From CAYZEZ01 sp964477295 (lineage in GTDB: Bacteria > Bacteroidota > Bacteroidia > Bacteroidales > SM23-62): a DNA stretch of 19,059 bases. Positions within the stretch are counted from its first letter, which is position 1; the number at the start of each line of letters is the position of its first letter. A model generated the notes under the pieces. The model saw only the letters and a list, made by a program, of their open reading frames with translations, made no database searches and was not told the DNA's origin. Made by a program: the position numbers and the translations under genes. Below are positions 1 through 9,071 of the stretch, piece by piece. Where the stretch lies: NCBI GenBank assembly GCA_964477295.1, contig CAYZEZ010000064.1, positions 1 through 19,059 on the forward strand, read 5' to 3'.

Positions 1-1144
1 CCTCCAGGTATTGATACAATGCTGAGAAAATGGCTTTTGTCGCCTGGACTGGCCTTCCCGAAGTATAGGTATAATATCCAAGCAGCGGAGTTCCGTCTGA
101 CTTGCTGATGGCTGCCTTTGTACTTGTTGATCCTATATCAATTCCAATGATAAGGCCTGGTTCAAATTCCTTTTTTTCTCCACAGAATTCCTCCACCTGG
201 ATATCGATAATATAGCCTTCCATATTGCATCTGTGGATCCAGTTCCGGGTTTTACTGAAATCAGGATACTCAGTGTATTTCAGCTCAAGAGGCGGATTAA
301 AATATTCGAGTTGGGCCCCGTCTTTTTTATAATGCCTGATCAGGTTTTGAAGCGATCCGTGTGAATTGGTTGTTTTATCTGCAAGCCGGCGGTGTGCCGC
401 GCCAAGGGCTCCAAAAACATTTGAATGACCCGGTACAATAAGGTTGCACTCCAGTATTTCTTCGAGGTGGTGCCTTACCACCTGGTTCTTTGAAACTCCC
501 CCCGTAAATAAAAGGTTCTTTCCCGGCGGGAAATCATGGAAGAGGGTATCTGCAACATTTTTAGACAGTCCTTTGCAGAGACCGTCACAGATTGCACTAA
601 GAGAATAGCCCTCCTGCTGGGCATGGATCAGGTCTGTTTTTGCAAAAACCGAACAGCGTGAGGCAATATCCGGCACCTTGTCATTATTCTGGCCGGCCAG
701 GTCGCAGAACTCATCTATTGAGCTGATATTTAGTCTTTTTGCTTGTTGGTCCAGGAAACTTCCGGTACCCGCAGCACAGGAGGTATTGGTCCTTGAATGC
801 TCATACTTTCCATTTTGATCCAGGTGGATCAGGTAGAACCTCTCGGCACCCACATGAAGAATATAATCGGGCTTAGGCCCGGAAACCTGCCCTGCCTGGA
901 TCAACGCTGTTTGAATGTCTACATATGGAAAGCCTTCGATAACGATGCGGCTGGATGATGTCAATACTATAATTGGCTTCGTATAGGGTTCCCAGCTGTT
1001 TTCCAGGTTTTCAAGGCACTGGCTGATCCTTCCCCTGTGTTCCTGGTAAAAAGTATCCAGTATCATTCCTTCCTGGCTCAGGAGAACAGCAGAGACAGCC
1101 ATCGAGCCGATGTCAATACCAAGAATTCCAGGCTCCTGATCCAT
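1..1144 (-). CDS. BadF/BadG/BcrA/BcrD-type acyl-CoA dehydratase activase, tandem ASKHA domains (3' end cut by window edge)
   Basis: My reading of the minus strand from ATG at 1144 stays open for 381 codons to the window edge. Domain 1 (about residues 5-260) opens with the ASKHA phosphate motif LGIDIGS and carries CAAGTGSFLD with Cys123 and RCSVFAKTD with Cys164. In the HgdC family the two equivalent cysteines hold the [4Fe-4S] cluster shared by a homodimer. FTGGVSKN follows as the adenosine-side motif. A second ASKHA domain starts near residue 330 with IGIDIGSTSTKAA. The family uses ATP to drive electron transfer to 2-hydroxyacyl-CoA dehydratases or benzoyl-CoA reductases in the cytoplasm of anaerobes. 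Tandem-domain members are usually much larger proteins with dehydratase-like domains further on, so most of this protein probably lies outside. It diverges from the sensor kinase gene, and a link to the mannose genes is not evident. The family is secure; the CoA substrate is unknown. Confidence 0.88.
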   Translation of the reverse strand, partial: MDQEPGILGIDIGSMAVSAVLLSQEGMILDTFYQEHRGRISQCLENLENSWEPYTKPIIVLTSSSRIVIEGFPYVDIQTALIQAGQVSGPKPDYILHVGAERFYLIHLDQNGKYEHSRTNTSCAAGTGSFLDQQAKRLNISSIDEFCDLAGQNNDKVPDIASRCSVFAKTDLIHAQQEGYSLSAICDGLCKGLSKNVADTLFHDFPPGKNLLFTGGVSKNQVVRHHLEEILECNLIVPGHSNVFGALGAAHRRLADKTTNSHGSLQNLIRHYKKDGAQLEYFNPPLELKYTEYPDFSKTRNWIHRCNMEGYIIDIQVEEFCGEKKEFEPGLIIGIDIGSTSTKAAISKSDGTPLLGYYTYTSGRPVQATKAIFSALYQYLE

Positions 1145-1174
1145 AATTGTCGTTATTGCCGGTTTTTAAAGCTA

Positions 1175-1189
1175 CGGATTTGAAATCCG
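1175..1189. repeat. 15-bp perfect inverted repeat in the activase leader
   Basis: Seven-base arms CGGATTT and AAATCCG are separated by one base. The repeat lies 31-45 bases before the activase start codon on the minus strand. It could be an operator half-site pair or a small leader hairpin. There is no adjacent T-run, so a terminator is unlikely. It could also be chance. Confidence 0.4.
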
Positions 1190-1219
1190 GAGGAAATGTA
1201 TCAAGAATAAGGGGAAAAG

Positions 1220-1235
1220 TCCTGTTAAAACAGGA
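1220..1235. repeat. 16-bp inverted repeat TCCTGTT-aa-AACAGGA
   Basis: Perfect seven-base arms with a two-base spacer lie about 75 bases before the activase start. The short symmetric shape is more like a dimeric-regulator operator than a hairpin, but no second copy was found in the window, so this is only a candidate. Confidence 0.35.
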
Positions 1236-1590
1236 TTGATACAATTTTTATCGTGTATTTAGAATGGATTGAAATAATCAGTGAAAGATAGTGAATAAAC
1301 CGGAAATCCAACAGTTCATAGTTGATTATAGCATTTTTAATTATCTCAGCTGTGTTTTTTCACCGGGGCAATGATTGTGGAGATTCTGCCTGGGTCCGGT
1401 ATCACCTGTCATCTTAACTTCATCACCTGCAAATATATTTTGTTGATCACGTATCTGCAGGTTATTAAGTTATTGTTAACTTAGTTGTTTTATCAAATGA
1501 AAAGAAGGAAGATTTATTGTTAATTATGGGGTTTTTACAGTAGTGATAAATGATTCCTGAAGTTTAAACAGGTGATTGAAGTTTGTTGGA

Positions 1591-4500
1591 ATGAAAATTA
1601 AGATCATATTTGGTTTTATAACAATAATATTGAGCGTGTACGTTTCCTGCCTTAATGCACAGATTAGTACACTAAATTTCTTCCTATTAGATAATCAACA
1701 GGGACTTTCTGATAATTCTGTTACTTCAATTGTCAAAGATGCTGATGGATATATATGGTTTGGTACTAATAATGGTTTAAACCGTTATGATGGATATGAG
1801 TTTACCAGTTTTTTCACGGGAGCAGATACCTTGTCACTGCCCGAAAATAAAATTGTAAAGCTTTATCTTTCCAACCAGGGTGATTTATGGATTGGCTTGT
1901 ATTCAAAAGGCATTTGCCGGTATAACAGCCAGATGCAGTCCTTTGTTAAATGCCATCTGGGTGATAATTCCCTTAGTGAGTTTGTGGGATTTATTAAAGG
2001 AATTACAGAAGACTCAGATTCGGTATTGTATGTGGCTTCTTCCGGAGGATTATTCTATCAGTTCCCGGGTTCTGATGAATTTATTGGTATTCCCATCCTG
2101 CAGTCCGGTTTTCCTGATACGGTTCTGACATTTTCCGGACTTTTGAGCCCGCATATTGCAGCTATATCGCCTGATGAAAAAGATGGCCTATGGATAGCTT
2201 ACGAAGATTGGCGAATAACTCATTATAGCCACCGGAACAATACCTTTCGGCATTATTCCCTTCAGGAATTCCGAAAAGAAGAACAGCAAACACTGATAAC
2301 CTCCCTGGCCCATTATGATAATCAATTGTGGCTGGGTGCCTTAGGACCCGGTTTAGTTGTTTTCAATCCTTCCAACGGTGATTATAAGGTCTTGCTTAAA
2401 GATGAATATCTTGTCACTATTCAGCAGATTTCCTCCTCTTCACAGGATAATTTACTATGGTTGTCTTCAGCAAGCGGATTGGTTAATTATAATACCGCTA
2501 CTGGAGACTTCACCAGGTTTTCCTACATCCAGGAAGATAACAGGAGCCTTTCGGCTGCAGCGGTTTCCTGTTTTTTTGAGGACGAAAATGGTTTATACTG
2601 GGTAGGAACCTATAATACAGGTGTAAATTATGCCTTCAGGAATAAACCTTTTCTCCATATGTACATAGGGCCGGAAAATTATTATTCACTTACCAGTGGA
2701 GACATCTCAGCTATCTTATATGATAATAATGGAGATTTGTGGATTGGCCATGGCGGTGGTATTGTTGAATATCATAGATGGTTTAACCAGCGAAGGTATA
2801 GCATACCCATAAGCTCTATGGTTGGCTCCTACGGTCCGGGTACAATTTTCGATTTATTCCAGGATTCTCATGGAGATATTTATTGTTCATCCTGGCAGGG
2901 AGGATTACAGAAATTTGACCGGGAAAAATTCTCGTTCATTCCTGTGTTGGGATCGAAAGAAAGGTATTTTGAACTATTTGACGGCATTGATATTCGTGAC
3001 ATTGAAGAAGATGACAGGGGAAGATTGTGGTTGACTATGCATGGTAAGGGTGTATACGTATTCGATAAGGAAGAAGAAGAAATAACCAAGATTGTATCTG
3101 TGGAGGGGGATACAGCGAGCTTAAGCAGTAATTGGGTTTTCGATATGAGCATTGATAATGAAGGATTTGTATGGGTAGGTACTGCCTATGGATTATCCAG
3201 AATATCATCGCATGATTTCAGCATTCGCAATTACTTCAGTTCCGATGATTCTCTCAGTATTTCACATAATGCCGGGCTCCTGGTTAAAAAAGATAATACC
3301 GGTAATATGTGGATTGGAACAGATTTTGGATTAAACCTGTATGATCCTGAAAGGGATGCTTTTCATCGAATAGACTTTGCAAGAGGACTTCAGGTTAACC
3401 AGATAAGGAGCCTGGAGCAGGATATTTCAGGTTCATATTGGGTCAGTACAGCAGTTGGAATTATTAGGTTTGATATTGATTTTAATCCCAATGGTTTTGT
3501 CGAGGTTACCGATATTGACCTGTTTGACAAAGACCATGGATTGCAATCAGATAATTTCAACCTTTACGCATCAGTTAAAGATTCCAGCGGAACATTGTAT
3601 TTTGGAGGTATCAATGGAATAGACTTCTTTGATCCTTTGACAATCAGACCATTAAAGATTTTCCCACAGCTGAGAATCAAAAGTATTGAGATCTTTGGGC
3701 AACCTGTGCATCCAGGATCCGCGGAGGCCCCCCCTGTGGATGACGAAGGTTTTGTATTATTTACCCACAAACAGAACATGATCGGAATTGAATATGTGGC
3801 ACTAAATTATTTTAATGTAGATGGCAACCAATATTACTACAAACTCTCTCCGATATATTCTGATTGGATAAGTGTTGAAAACAAAAGGCAAATTGTATTA
3901 TCTAATCTTGCCCCGGGAAATTACAGCCTCTCTCTTCGTGTTGAATCTAAGGATGGCCTGACCGATATTGCCTCAGATATTTTTAAATTTAAAATAATAC
4001 CAGCCTTCTGGAAGACCAGATTCTTCAAATTTTTAATGGTCTTTCTCCTGATTGTAGTTACAGTTTTTACCGTAGGTTTATATACATCCAACCTGAGAAG
4101 GAAGAAGGTTCAGCTTGAAGAAATTGTGAACAAGCGAACCAAAGAACTCCGTAAGAAGAACTCTGAACTTGAACAGAAGAACTCAACTATAAAAGAAACC
4201 AACATCTTGCTGGTAGAAAGACAGAAACAAATTTCGGAGAAATCTGAAGAATTGAAAATTCAAAGCCAGCAGCTGGCCCAATCGAATGAAGAACTGGGTA
4301 AACTGAACTCAACGAAAGACAAACTATTTTCAATTATAGCCCATGATCTTAGAAATCCCTTCAACAGCATTATAGGTTTTAGCGATCTGCTATCAAATAA
4401 ATACGATGAATACTCAGATGAAAAACGTAAAAAATTAATTGGGTATCTGAATAATGTTGTTACAAACACCTTTTCTCTTCTTGAAAATCTGTTACACTGG

Positions 4501-5010
4501 TCACGATCACAGTCAGATCAGATTCAGGTAAATCAAAGCGACATCCTGGTTCAGGATGTCGTAGAAATAAACCACGGACTTATCAAACCTGTGTTGACAC
4601 GTAAGAATCTTAGGTTTAAAACAGTTTTTGATGAGCACTTGACTGTTTGGGCTGATAAGGAATTATTAGATATAATACTTCGCAATCTCATATCCAATGC
4701 GATTAAATTTACACCGGAAGGGGGAGAGATTATTGTCAAAGCTGAACCAACCAAGGATAATAATGTTCGTTTCGAAATCAGTGATACAGGGATTGGAATG
4801 GAGAAAGCAGAACTGGGAAATATTTTCAAAATTGGTGCCTCGAACATCAAAAAAGGAACTGAAGGTGAACAAGGAACCGGCCTGGGTCTATTGCTGTGCA
4901 AAGATTTTGTTGAAATAATGGGTGGGAATATTATGGTGGAAAGCACCAAGGACAAGGGGACCAGCTTTATTTTCAACCTTCCGGCAAATTCCAAATCCAC
5001 AAATACCTGA
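1591..5010 (+). CDS. Membrane sensor histidine kinase with Reg_prop propeller and Y_Y_Y periplasmic domains (no receiver or HTH)
   Basis: The 1139-residue protein begins with a signal/anchor (MKIKIIFGFITIILSVYVSC, then LNAQ). About residues 28-730 form the periplasmic propeller, with repeats of the type GLSDNSVTSI, DGYIWFGT and GLNRYDG. A Y_Y_Y domain follows (about 733-809), then a membrane helix (about 814-835), a charged coiled coil (about 836-905), HisKA with phospho-acceptor His918 in IIAHDLRNPF, and HATPase_c with NLISNAIKFT, DTGIGM near residue 1065 and GTGLGL. It should sense a periplasmic ligand, typically an oligosaccharide in this family, and phosphorylate a regulator. The architecture resembles the sensor half of Bacteroidota hybrid two-component systems, but it ends right after the ATPase domain. 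No response regulator lies in the window. I chose ATG 1591 over the in-frame TTG at 1576 because it starts the signal sequence directly. Control of the downstream mannoside genes is inferred from position only. Confidence 0.93.
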   Translation: MKIKIIFGFITIILSVYVSCLNAQISTLNFFLLDNQQGLSDNSVTSIVKDADGYIWFGTNNGLNRYDGYEFTSFFTGADTLSLPENKIVKLYLSNQGDLWIGLYSKGICRYNSQMQSFVKCHLGDNSLSEFVGFIKGITEDSDSVLYVASSGGLFYQFPGSDEFIGIPILQSGFPDTVLTFSGLLSPHIAAISPDEKDGLWIAYEDWRITHYSHRNNTFRHYSLQEFRKEEQQTLITSLAHYDNQLWLGALGPGLVVFNPSNGDYKVLLKDEYLVTIQQISSSSQDNLLWLSSASGLVNYNTATGDFTRFSYIQEDNRSLSAAAVSCFFEDENGLYWVGTYNTGVNYAFRNKPFLHMYIGPENYYSLTSGDISAILYDNNGDLWIGHGGGIVEYHRWFNQRRYSIPISSMVGSYGPGTIFDLFQDSHGDIYCSSWQGGLQKFDREKFSFIPVLGSKERYFELFDGIDIRDIEEDDRGRLWLTMHGKGVYVFDKEEEEITKIVSVEGDTASLSSNWVFDMSIDNEGFVWVGTAYGLSRISSHDFSIRNYFSSDDSLSISHNAGLLVKKDNTGNMWIGTDFGLNLYDPERDAFHRIDFARGLQVNQIRSLEQDISGSYWVSTAVGIIRFDIDFNPNGFVEVTDIDLFDKDHGLQSDNFNLYASVKDSSGTLYFGGINGIDFFDPLTIRPLKIFPQLRIKSIEIFGQPVHPGSAEAPPVDDEGFVLFTHKQNMIGIEYVALNYFNVDGNQYYYKLSPIYSDWISVENKRQIVLSNLAPGNYSLSLRVESKDGLTDIASDIFKFKIIPAFWKTRFFKFLMVFLLIVVTVFTVGLYTSNLRRKKVQLEEIVNKRTKELRKKNSELEQKNSTIKETNILLVERQKQISEKSEELKIQSQQLAQSNEELGKLNSTKDKLFSIIAHDLRNPFNSIIGFSDLLSNKYDEYSDEKRKKLIGYLNNVVTNTFSLLENLLHWSRSQSDQIQVNQSDILVQDVVEINHGLIKPVLTRKNLRFKTVFDEHLTVWADKELLDIILRNLISNAIKFTPEGGEIIVKAEPTKDNNVRFEISDTGIGMEKAELGNIFKIGASNIKKGTEGEQGTGLGLLLCKDFVEIMGGNIMVESTKDKGTSFIFNLPANSKSTNT

Positions 5011-5015
5011 TATCA

Positions 5016-5210
5016 TTAGTTTCCATTGGGATCTGTAAAGGCCGATGAGCCGGTAGTGCCACCAAAAAGCAATAAGCCATCCGGGTAGTTGTCTGCCACA
5101 ATATCACGCAATCTGCGTCTATCGGTAACAGGTAATAGCTGGGCTTGCAGGAAGGGGCTATTTGTAAACAAAATCATTAAAAAAACACTTGCAATCTTTA
5201 TCCTACTCAT
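5016..5210 (-). pseudogene. Short secreted ORF, probable N-terminal remnant of an exported enzyme
   Basis: The 64-residue minus-strand ORF begins with a convincing signal peptide (MSRIKIASVFLMILFTNS, cleavage after LQAQ). It continues with LRDIVADNYPDGLLLFGGTTG and ends after about 40 mature residues. The mature part reads like the first strand of a folded enzyme rather than a complete small protein. I am reminded of the N-terminus of Bacteroidota GH10-type xylanases, but that is memory of a pattern and not an alignment. The ORF stops five bases past the convergent sensor kinase gene, so the rest of the enzyme is absent. The likeliest explanation is a deletion remnant. A genuine small secreted protein is possible. 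Confidence 0.4.
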
Positions 5211-5569
5211 CTTTTCTGTTAAGTAATTAATTCAAGTTAATAGATACCGGGTACTAGTTGCTAGTTATAACATTAATATTCAATAACTTAGTTGTTGTAT
5301 AGTTTTAAAATAGGTGTAATTGACTGAATCATAAGTGGCAGTTATTCAGACACCTAGTAACAAGCAGCTCGTAACAAGCAACTTAGGTTAATTAATGTAT
5401 AAAACCGGGGATTAAATATTCTTCTAATGATTTAATAATTCCAAAGATATACAATTGATAACAATTTGCCAGTTTTTCCAGGAGGAATCCCCGGCAGAAA
5501 GTAATGGGATTTTTATTATTTTTATTTGGGTATATTGTCCGCCTCTTCTGCTAACAAAACGAAAACTTA
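5211..5569. other. AT-rich intergenic region with degenerate heptamer repeats
   Basis: No credible gene is seen in these 359 bp. ACTAGTT-GCTAGTT at 5253-5266 and four 7-base units at 5355-5382 are low-complexity heptamers in opposite orientations. The region must hold the promoter for the GH38 genes if they are not read from further upstream. A GGAGG at 5480-5484 is too far from the 5570 start to act as its ribosome binding site. Confidence 0.55.
5355..5382. repeat. Degenerate heptamer array, four units
   Basis: Four consecutive 7-base units read TAGTAAC, AAGCAGC, TCGTAAC and AAGCAAC. Two reverse-oriented units (ACTAGTT, GCTAGTT) lie about 90 bases to the left at 5253-5266. The 7-base period matches the larger arrays at 15651-16133, though the unit differs. 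Confidence 0.5.
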
Positions 5570-8500
5570 ATGAAGCATCTTGTATTGATCCTATCTGTCC
5601 TGTTTCTTATCAATTTGCCCTGGCGCGTTTACTGCTCAGCCTTGCCGGATGAAGCGCCTGTTGTTTTGTGGGAAATCGGGAAATCCGATAATGATAACAG
5701 TGACCTTCAGTTTGCACCAAACCAATTCTATTTATACCGTACCCCGGGTGTTTATATAGCAGGTGTTTCAGATCCTGCGCGAAGCTGGCCGTATATCCTT
5801 CCCGGGCCGCTGGATCTGTGGGCCGGACCTGGCCCTCACACCTTTGAGATATTTTTCTGCCTGGATAAGATTAACAGGAACTCTGATTTTATGCTGGTCA
5901 TCGATATCCTTGATGCCCACTCCTTCAAGCCCTCAAAAATTAAGGTGAAGGTCAACAATTCAGTGTTCGAACACCAATTTGAACCAGGCAACAACGACTG
6001 GCTTATGTCGGCTATGGATAACTCAGGACAAGAACAGGTAGCATCATTCACAATTCCCGGTTCTGCCTTAAAGGCTGGTGAAAACAGGATCGGGATAACC
6101 GCTACAGAGGGTGCCTGGATCCTGTGGGATGCTATCAGGCTTGAGGCTCCTCAAGGCGTGGCAACAGTATCCGGTCCCGATAAAAAAACGTACATCCATT
6201 CTGTACACGCAAAGCAGGCGCTGATGAAGGACGGTAATGGTTTATCCAGGCCCATCACACTGGATGTGATTCATGTGGGGAAAGAGACTGAGTCTGTCGT
6301 GAAAGTATCTGGAAATGAGCTACTTTCAGTGAAATTATTTCCAGGCCGCCAAACCATCGAAGTACTCGTCCCGGAAAATTCCCATACAGAAGATTTAACC
6401 ATAGAATTGGTTTCGGATGGGGAGGTTATTGCTTCAGCTTTAAAACTGGTTGAACCGGTTCGCAAGTGGGAGGTGCACCTGATCCATCAGACACACCTGG
6501 ATATTGGGTTTACGCACACACAGGAAGAGGTGCTGGAGAAGCAGATTGGATACCTGTATGAGGTGCTCGACCTGATTGAGAAGACGAAAGAGTATCCGGA
6601 GGGGGCGCGTTTTAAGTGGCATGCGGAAGGAATGTGGGCCGTGGATGAATTCATGCGGAGAGCGACCGAAGAGAAAAAACAGCAATACATTAAAGCGCTT
6701 CAAGATCAATCCATACATCTTGATGCATTCTATGTCCACCTGCTGACCGGGTTAGCGACCGGTGAGGAATTGTTTGAACTGATGCAGCCGGCAAAGGAGT
6801 TTGAAAAGAAATACGGTGTGCCGGTTATTACTGCACTTGGATCGGATGTGCCGGGTTACTCATGGGGACTGGTTACTGCCATGGCCGGCCAGGGAATAAA
6901 ATTCCTCAATATGGCTCCCAATAATAACCACCGGTTGGGATATCTTTTTCATTATGCCGACCAGCCGTTTTACTGGCTGGGTCCGGACGGGCACGATAAG
7001 GTGCTGACCTGGATGGCTTCCCACGCATATATCTATTTCTGGGAGCAGGATGCATCCCTTGATCGGGTTCCGCGATATCTCGAATATCTTGAGAACAGGG
7101 ATTTTCCATACGATATCACCATGCTCCGGTATGAAGTGGGCGGTGATAACGGATACCCCGATCCCAGGCTTCCCGACAGGGTAAAGGAATGGAATGAGAA
7201 ATATGCCTGGCCTAAACTAATCATCAGTACTAACAGCCAGTTGTATAAATCATTTATCGGGCGGTATGAGGATGAGATACCGGTTGTCAGCGGTGATCTT
7301 ACTCCTTACTGGGAGGACGGGGCAACGTCCACATCTGCCGATCTGGCCATCAGCAGGCGGGCGGGGGAGAGGATCCTTCAGGCTCATGTGCTGCAGTCGA
7401 TGCTTGAGCCCGGTGTGGATTTGACTGATGATTTTAGCAGGGCATGGAACAATTTACTGATGTATGACGAGCATACGTGGGGCGCATGGTCGAGCATTTC
7501 CGATCCGTTTGGTGAGTTTACGGTGAGGCAGGATGAATACAAACAGCGGTTTGCCCTTGACGCAAGGGACCAGACAGTTGGCCTGATGGATAAGATAACT
7601 GCGAATTATATAGAGCCAGGTTCCGGGGTGGTTGATATATATAATACTTCATCATGGATAAGAAGCGACCTGGTATTCCTGTCGCCTGAGCAATCTGAAG
7701 CCGGGGACCTGGTTACAGATGATCGGGATAATTCTGTTTTGAGCCAGCGATTGGCGGGTGGAGAGCTGGTTTTTATGGCATATGAGGTACCGGCTTTTGG
7801 TGCACGCCGGTACAGGATCTCTGATGGAAAAGCTAAACAGCAAAACATTATTGAGATTGATAAGAGCGGGATCTCAAATGACCGGGTGGAGGTAACAATT
7901 GATAGTAAGAGTGGTTCCGTTTCGAGCATCATCCTGAAAGAATCGGGGCATGAGTATATCGACCGCTCTAAAGGGCATTTGTTAAATGATTATGTGTATA
8001 TCCCGGGCAGAGATGAGGATACGGATTGGCAGGGAATAGATTCTCCCGTTACCATCTCGGTAGAAGATGCGGGTCCGCTTGTCGGGACCCTGCGTATTGA
8101 ATCGGGCGCTGCGGGATGCGAAAGGCTGGTACGCAGGGTGAGGCTTGTTGCCGGGCAGGAAATGGTGGATATAATCAATACAGTGGATAAGAAACAGGTC
8201 CTTGATCCCGAACAGGTCTATTTTGCTTTCCCGTTCAATATACCAGAGGGACGGGCGCGTGTGGATATTCCGTGGGGTGTGGTTAGACCGGAGACCGACC
8301 AGATGGCTGGCGCCAATAAAAATTATTTTGCTGTTCAGCGCTGGGTGGATATTTCAAACGAAAGCGAAGGTTTAACGTGGGTGACACTCGATGCACCTAT
8401 GGTCAAATTCGATCCGATCAGGATCATTGGAAAGGGCAGGGGCGACAATTATACGATGGCAGAAATGGGTGTGGAAGGCGTACGTCCATGGTGGAATAAA

Positions 8501-8980
8501 ACAGCACCTGCTTCCCAGACTTTATATTCATGGGTGATGACAAATCACTGGGAGGTGAATTATAAAGCTTACCAGGAAGGGGAAATCTCATATCACTATG
8601 CACTGTTCCCGCACAACAGTCTGTATAACGGGACAGAAGCTGAAAAAAAAGCACGGAATATCACTCAACCCATGCTGGCTGTGGAGGCGGACCCTTCTAA
8701 TCCCGTTTTAAAGCCTTTCATGCAGGTTGACAGCGAAGGCGTGATTGTTACATCGATCCGCCCGACACGGGATGGCAGGGCGCAGATGGTCAGACTCTAT
8801 AATACACTATCGAGTTCTTCACAGGCGAAAATTATTTTCAATGATTCCCGGGAATATGATGTCCACTATTGCGATTCGATGGGTTATCCGTTAACGCTGG
8901 CTGATAAGGCAGTCGAACTGACTGGATATGGTGTGGTGACAATAAGAATTGATCTAACTACGGGTAACATTCCAAGATAG
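5570..8980 (+). CDS. Secreted GH38 alpha-mannosidase-like enzyme with N-terminal PL4-type carbohydrate-binding module
   Basis: This 1136-residue protein has a Sec signal (MKHLVLILSVLFLINLPWRV). Residues about 30-195, from VLWEIGKSD to LWDAIRLEAP, resemble the beta-sandwich domain III of family 4 rhamnogalacturonan lyases, a CBM-like module. The GH38 catalytic domain spans roughly 300-640: HQTHLDIGF supplies zinc ligands His309 and Asp311, GSDVPG supplies the likely nucleophile Asp426, and DEHTWGA supplies the likely third ligand His635. A long beta-rich GH38 C-terminal region fills the rest. GH38 enzymes are zinc-dependent retaining alpha-mannosidases. Many bacterial members are cytoplasmic, so export here means cleavage in the periplasm or outside. 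The start at 5570 is the only ATG placed directly before the signal peptide; no clear Shine-Dalgarno is seen. A second GH38 follows 124 bp later. The family is strong, the exact linkage unknown, and activity on a sugar other than mannose cannot be excluded. Confidence 0.88.
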   Translation: MKHLVLILSVLFLINLPWRVYCSALPDEAPVVLWEIGKSDNDNSDLQFAPNQFYLYRTPGVYIAGVSDPARSWPYILPGPLDLWAGPGPHTFEIFFCLDKINRNSDFMLVIDILDAHSFKPSKIKVKVNNSVFEHQFEPGNNDWLMSAMDNSGQEQVASFTIPGSALKAGENRIGITATEGAWILWDAIRLEAPQGVATVSGPDKKTYIHSVHAKQALMKDGNGLSRPITLDVIHVGKETESVVKVSGNELLSVKLFPGRQTIEVLVPENSHTEDLTIELVSDGEVIASALKLVEPVRKWEVHLIHQTHLDIGFTHTQEEVLEKQIGYLYEVLDLIEKTKEYPEGARFKWHAEGMWAVDEFMRRATEEKKQQYIKALQDQSIHLDAFYVHLLTGLATGEELFELMQPAKEFEKKYGVPVITALGSDVPGYSWGLVTAMAGQGIKFLNMAPNNNHRLGYLFHYADQPFYWLGPDGHDKVLTWMASHAYIYFWEQDASLDRVPRYLEYLENRDFPYDITMLRYEVGGDNGYPDPRLPDRVKEWNEKYAWPKLIISTNSQLYKSFIGRYEDEIPVVSGDLTPYWEDGATSTSADLAISRRAGERILQAHVLQSMLEPGVDLTDDFSRAWNNLLMYDEHTWGAWSSISDPFGEFTVRQDEYKQRFALDARDQTVGLMDKITANYIEPGSGVVDIYNTSSWIRSDLVFLSPEQSEAGDLVTDDRDNSVLSQRLAGGELVFMAYEVPAFGARRYRISDGKAKQQNIIEIDKSGISNDRVEVTIDSKSGSVSSIILKESGHEYIDRSKGHLLNDYVYIPGRDEDTDWQGIDSPVTISVEDAGPLVGTLRIESGAAGCERLVRRVRLVAGQEMVDIINTVDKKQVLDPEQVYFAFPFNIPEGRARVDIPWGVVRPETDQMAGANKNYFAVQRWVDISNESEGLTWVTLDAPMVKFDPIRIIGKGRGDNYTMAEMGVEGVRPWWNKTAPASQTLYSWVMTNHWEVNYKAYQEGEISYHYALFPHNSLYNGTEAEKKARNITQPMLAVEADPSNPVLKPFMQVDSEGVIVTSIRPTRDGRAQMVRLYNTLSSSSQAKIIFNDSREYDVHYCDSMGYPLTLADKAVELTGYGVVTIRIDLTTGNIPR

Positions 8981-8991
8981 GATTTTGAGAT

Positions 8992-9008
8992 AGAACCTCG
9001 GAGGTTCT
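8992..9008. repeat. 17-bp inverted repeat after the first GH38 gene
   Basis: Perfect eight-base arms AGAACCTC and GAGGTTCT flank one central base, 12 bases after the stop codon at 8978-8980. The following TCGTTTATTTATTTG is only loosely T-rich, so it is a poor terminator. Its ACCTC/GAGGT core resembles the larger palindrome at 9072-9099, suggesting the same repeat family. Confidence 0.55.
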
Positions 9009-9021
9009 CCTCGTTTATTTA

Positions 9022-9050
9022 TTTGATTATAAATGATTTGTTAAGTTTTG
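9022..9050 (+). promoter_or_regulatory. Weak candidate Bacteroidota promoter before the second GH38 gene
   Basis: TTTG at 9022-9025 and TAAGTTTTG at 9042-9050 approximate the Bacteroidota -33 TTTG and -7 TAnnTTTG elements. The -7 element has one extra base and the spacing is a little short, so this is a weak match. If used, transcription would begin just before the 28-bp palindrome. Confidence 0.2.
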
Positions 9051-9071
9051 CATAGCGTTTTTGACAAAAAG

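Larger units (their letters stand above)
1145..1590. other. Divergent intergenic region, 446 bp
   Basis: This AT-rich stretch separates the divergent activase and sensor kinase genes and must hold both promoters. I see no credible ORF or RNA gene. It holds two short inverted repeats (1175-1189 and 1220-1235), listed separately. A TATATTTG at 1430-1437 on the minus strand fits the Bacteroidota -7 consensus TAnnTTTG, but no TTTG lies at the proper -33 distance, so I do not call a promoter. Confidence 0.6.

Noticed and set aside
1430..1437. TATATTTG on the minus strand as a -7 promoter element for the activase
   Set aside because: No TTTG occurs at the expected distance upstream, and it would give a leader of nearly 300 bases.
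4551..5000. 149-codon minus-strand open frame
   Set aside because: It lies wholly antisense to the HATPase domain of the sensor kinase, and its translation has no recognisable features.
5455..5652. 65-codon plus-strand open frame overlapping the GH38 start
   Set aside because: Starts with a non-ATG-supported region of the spacer and overlaps the signal peptide of the GH38 gene in another frame; composition is unlike a real protein.
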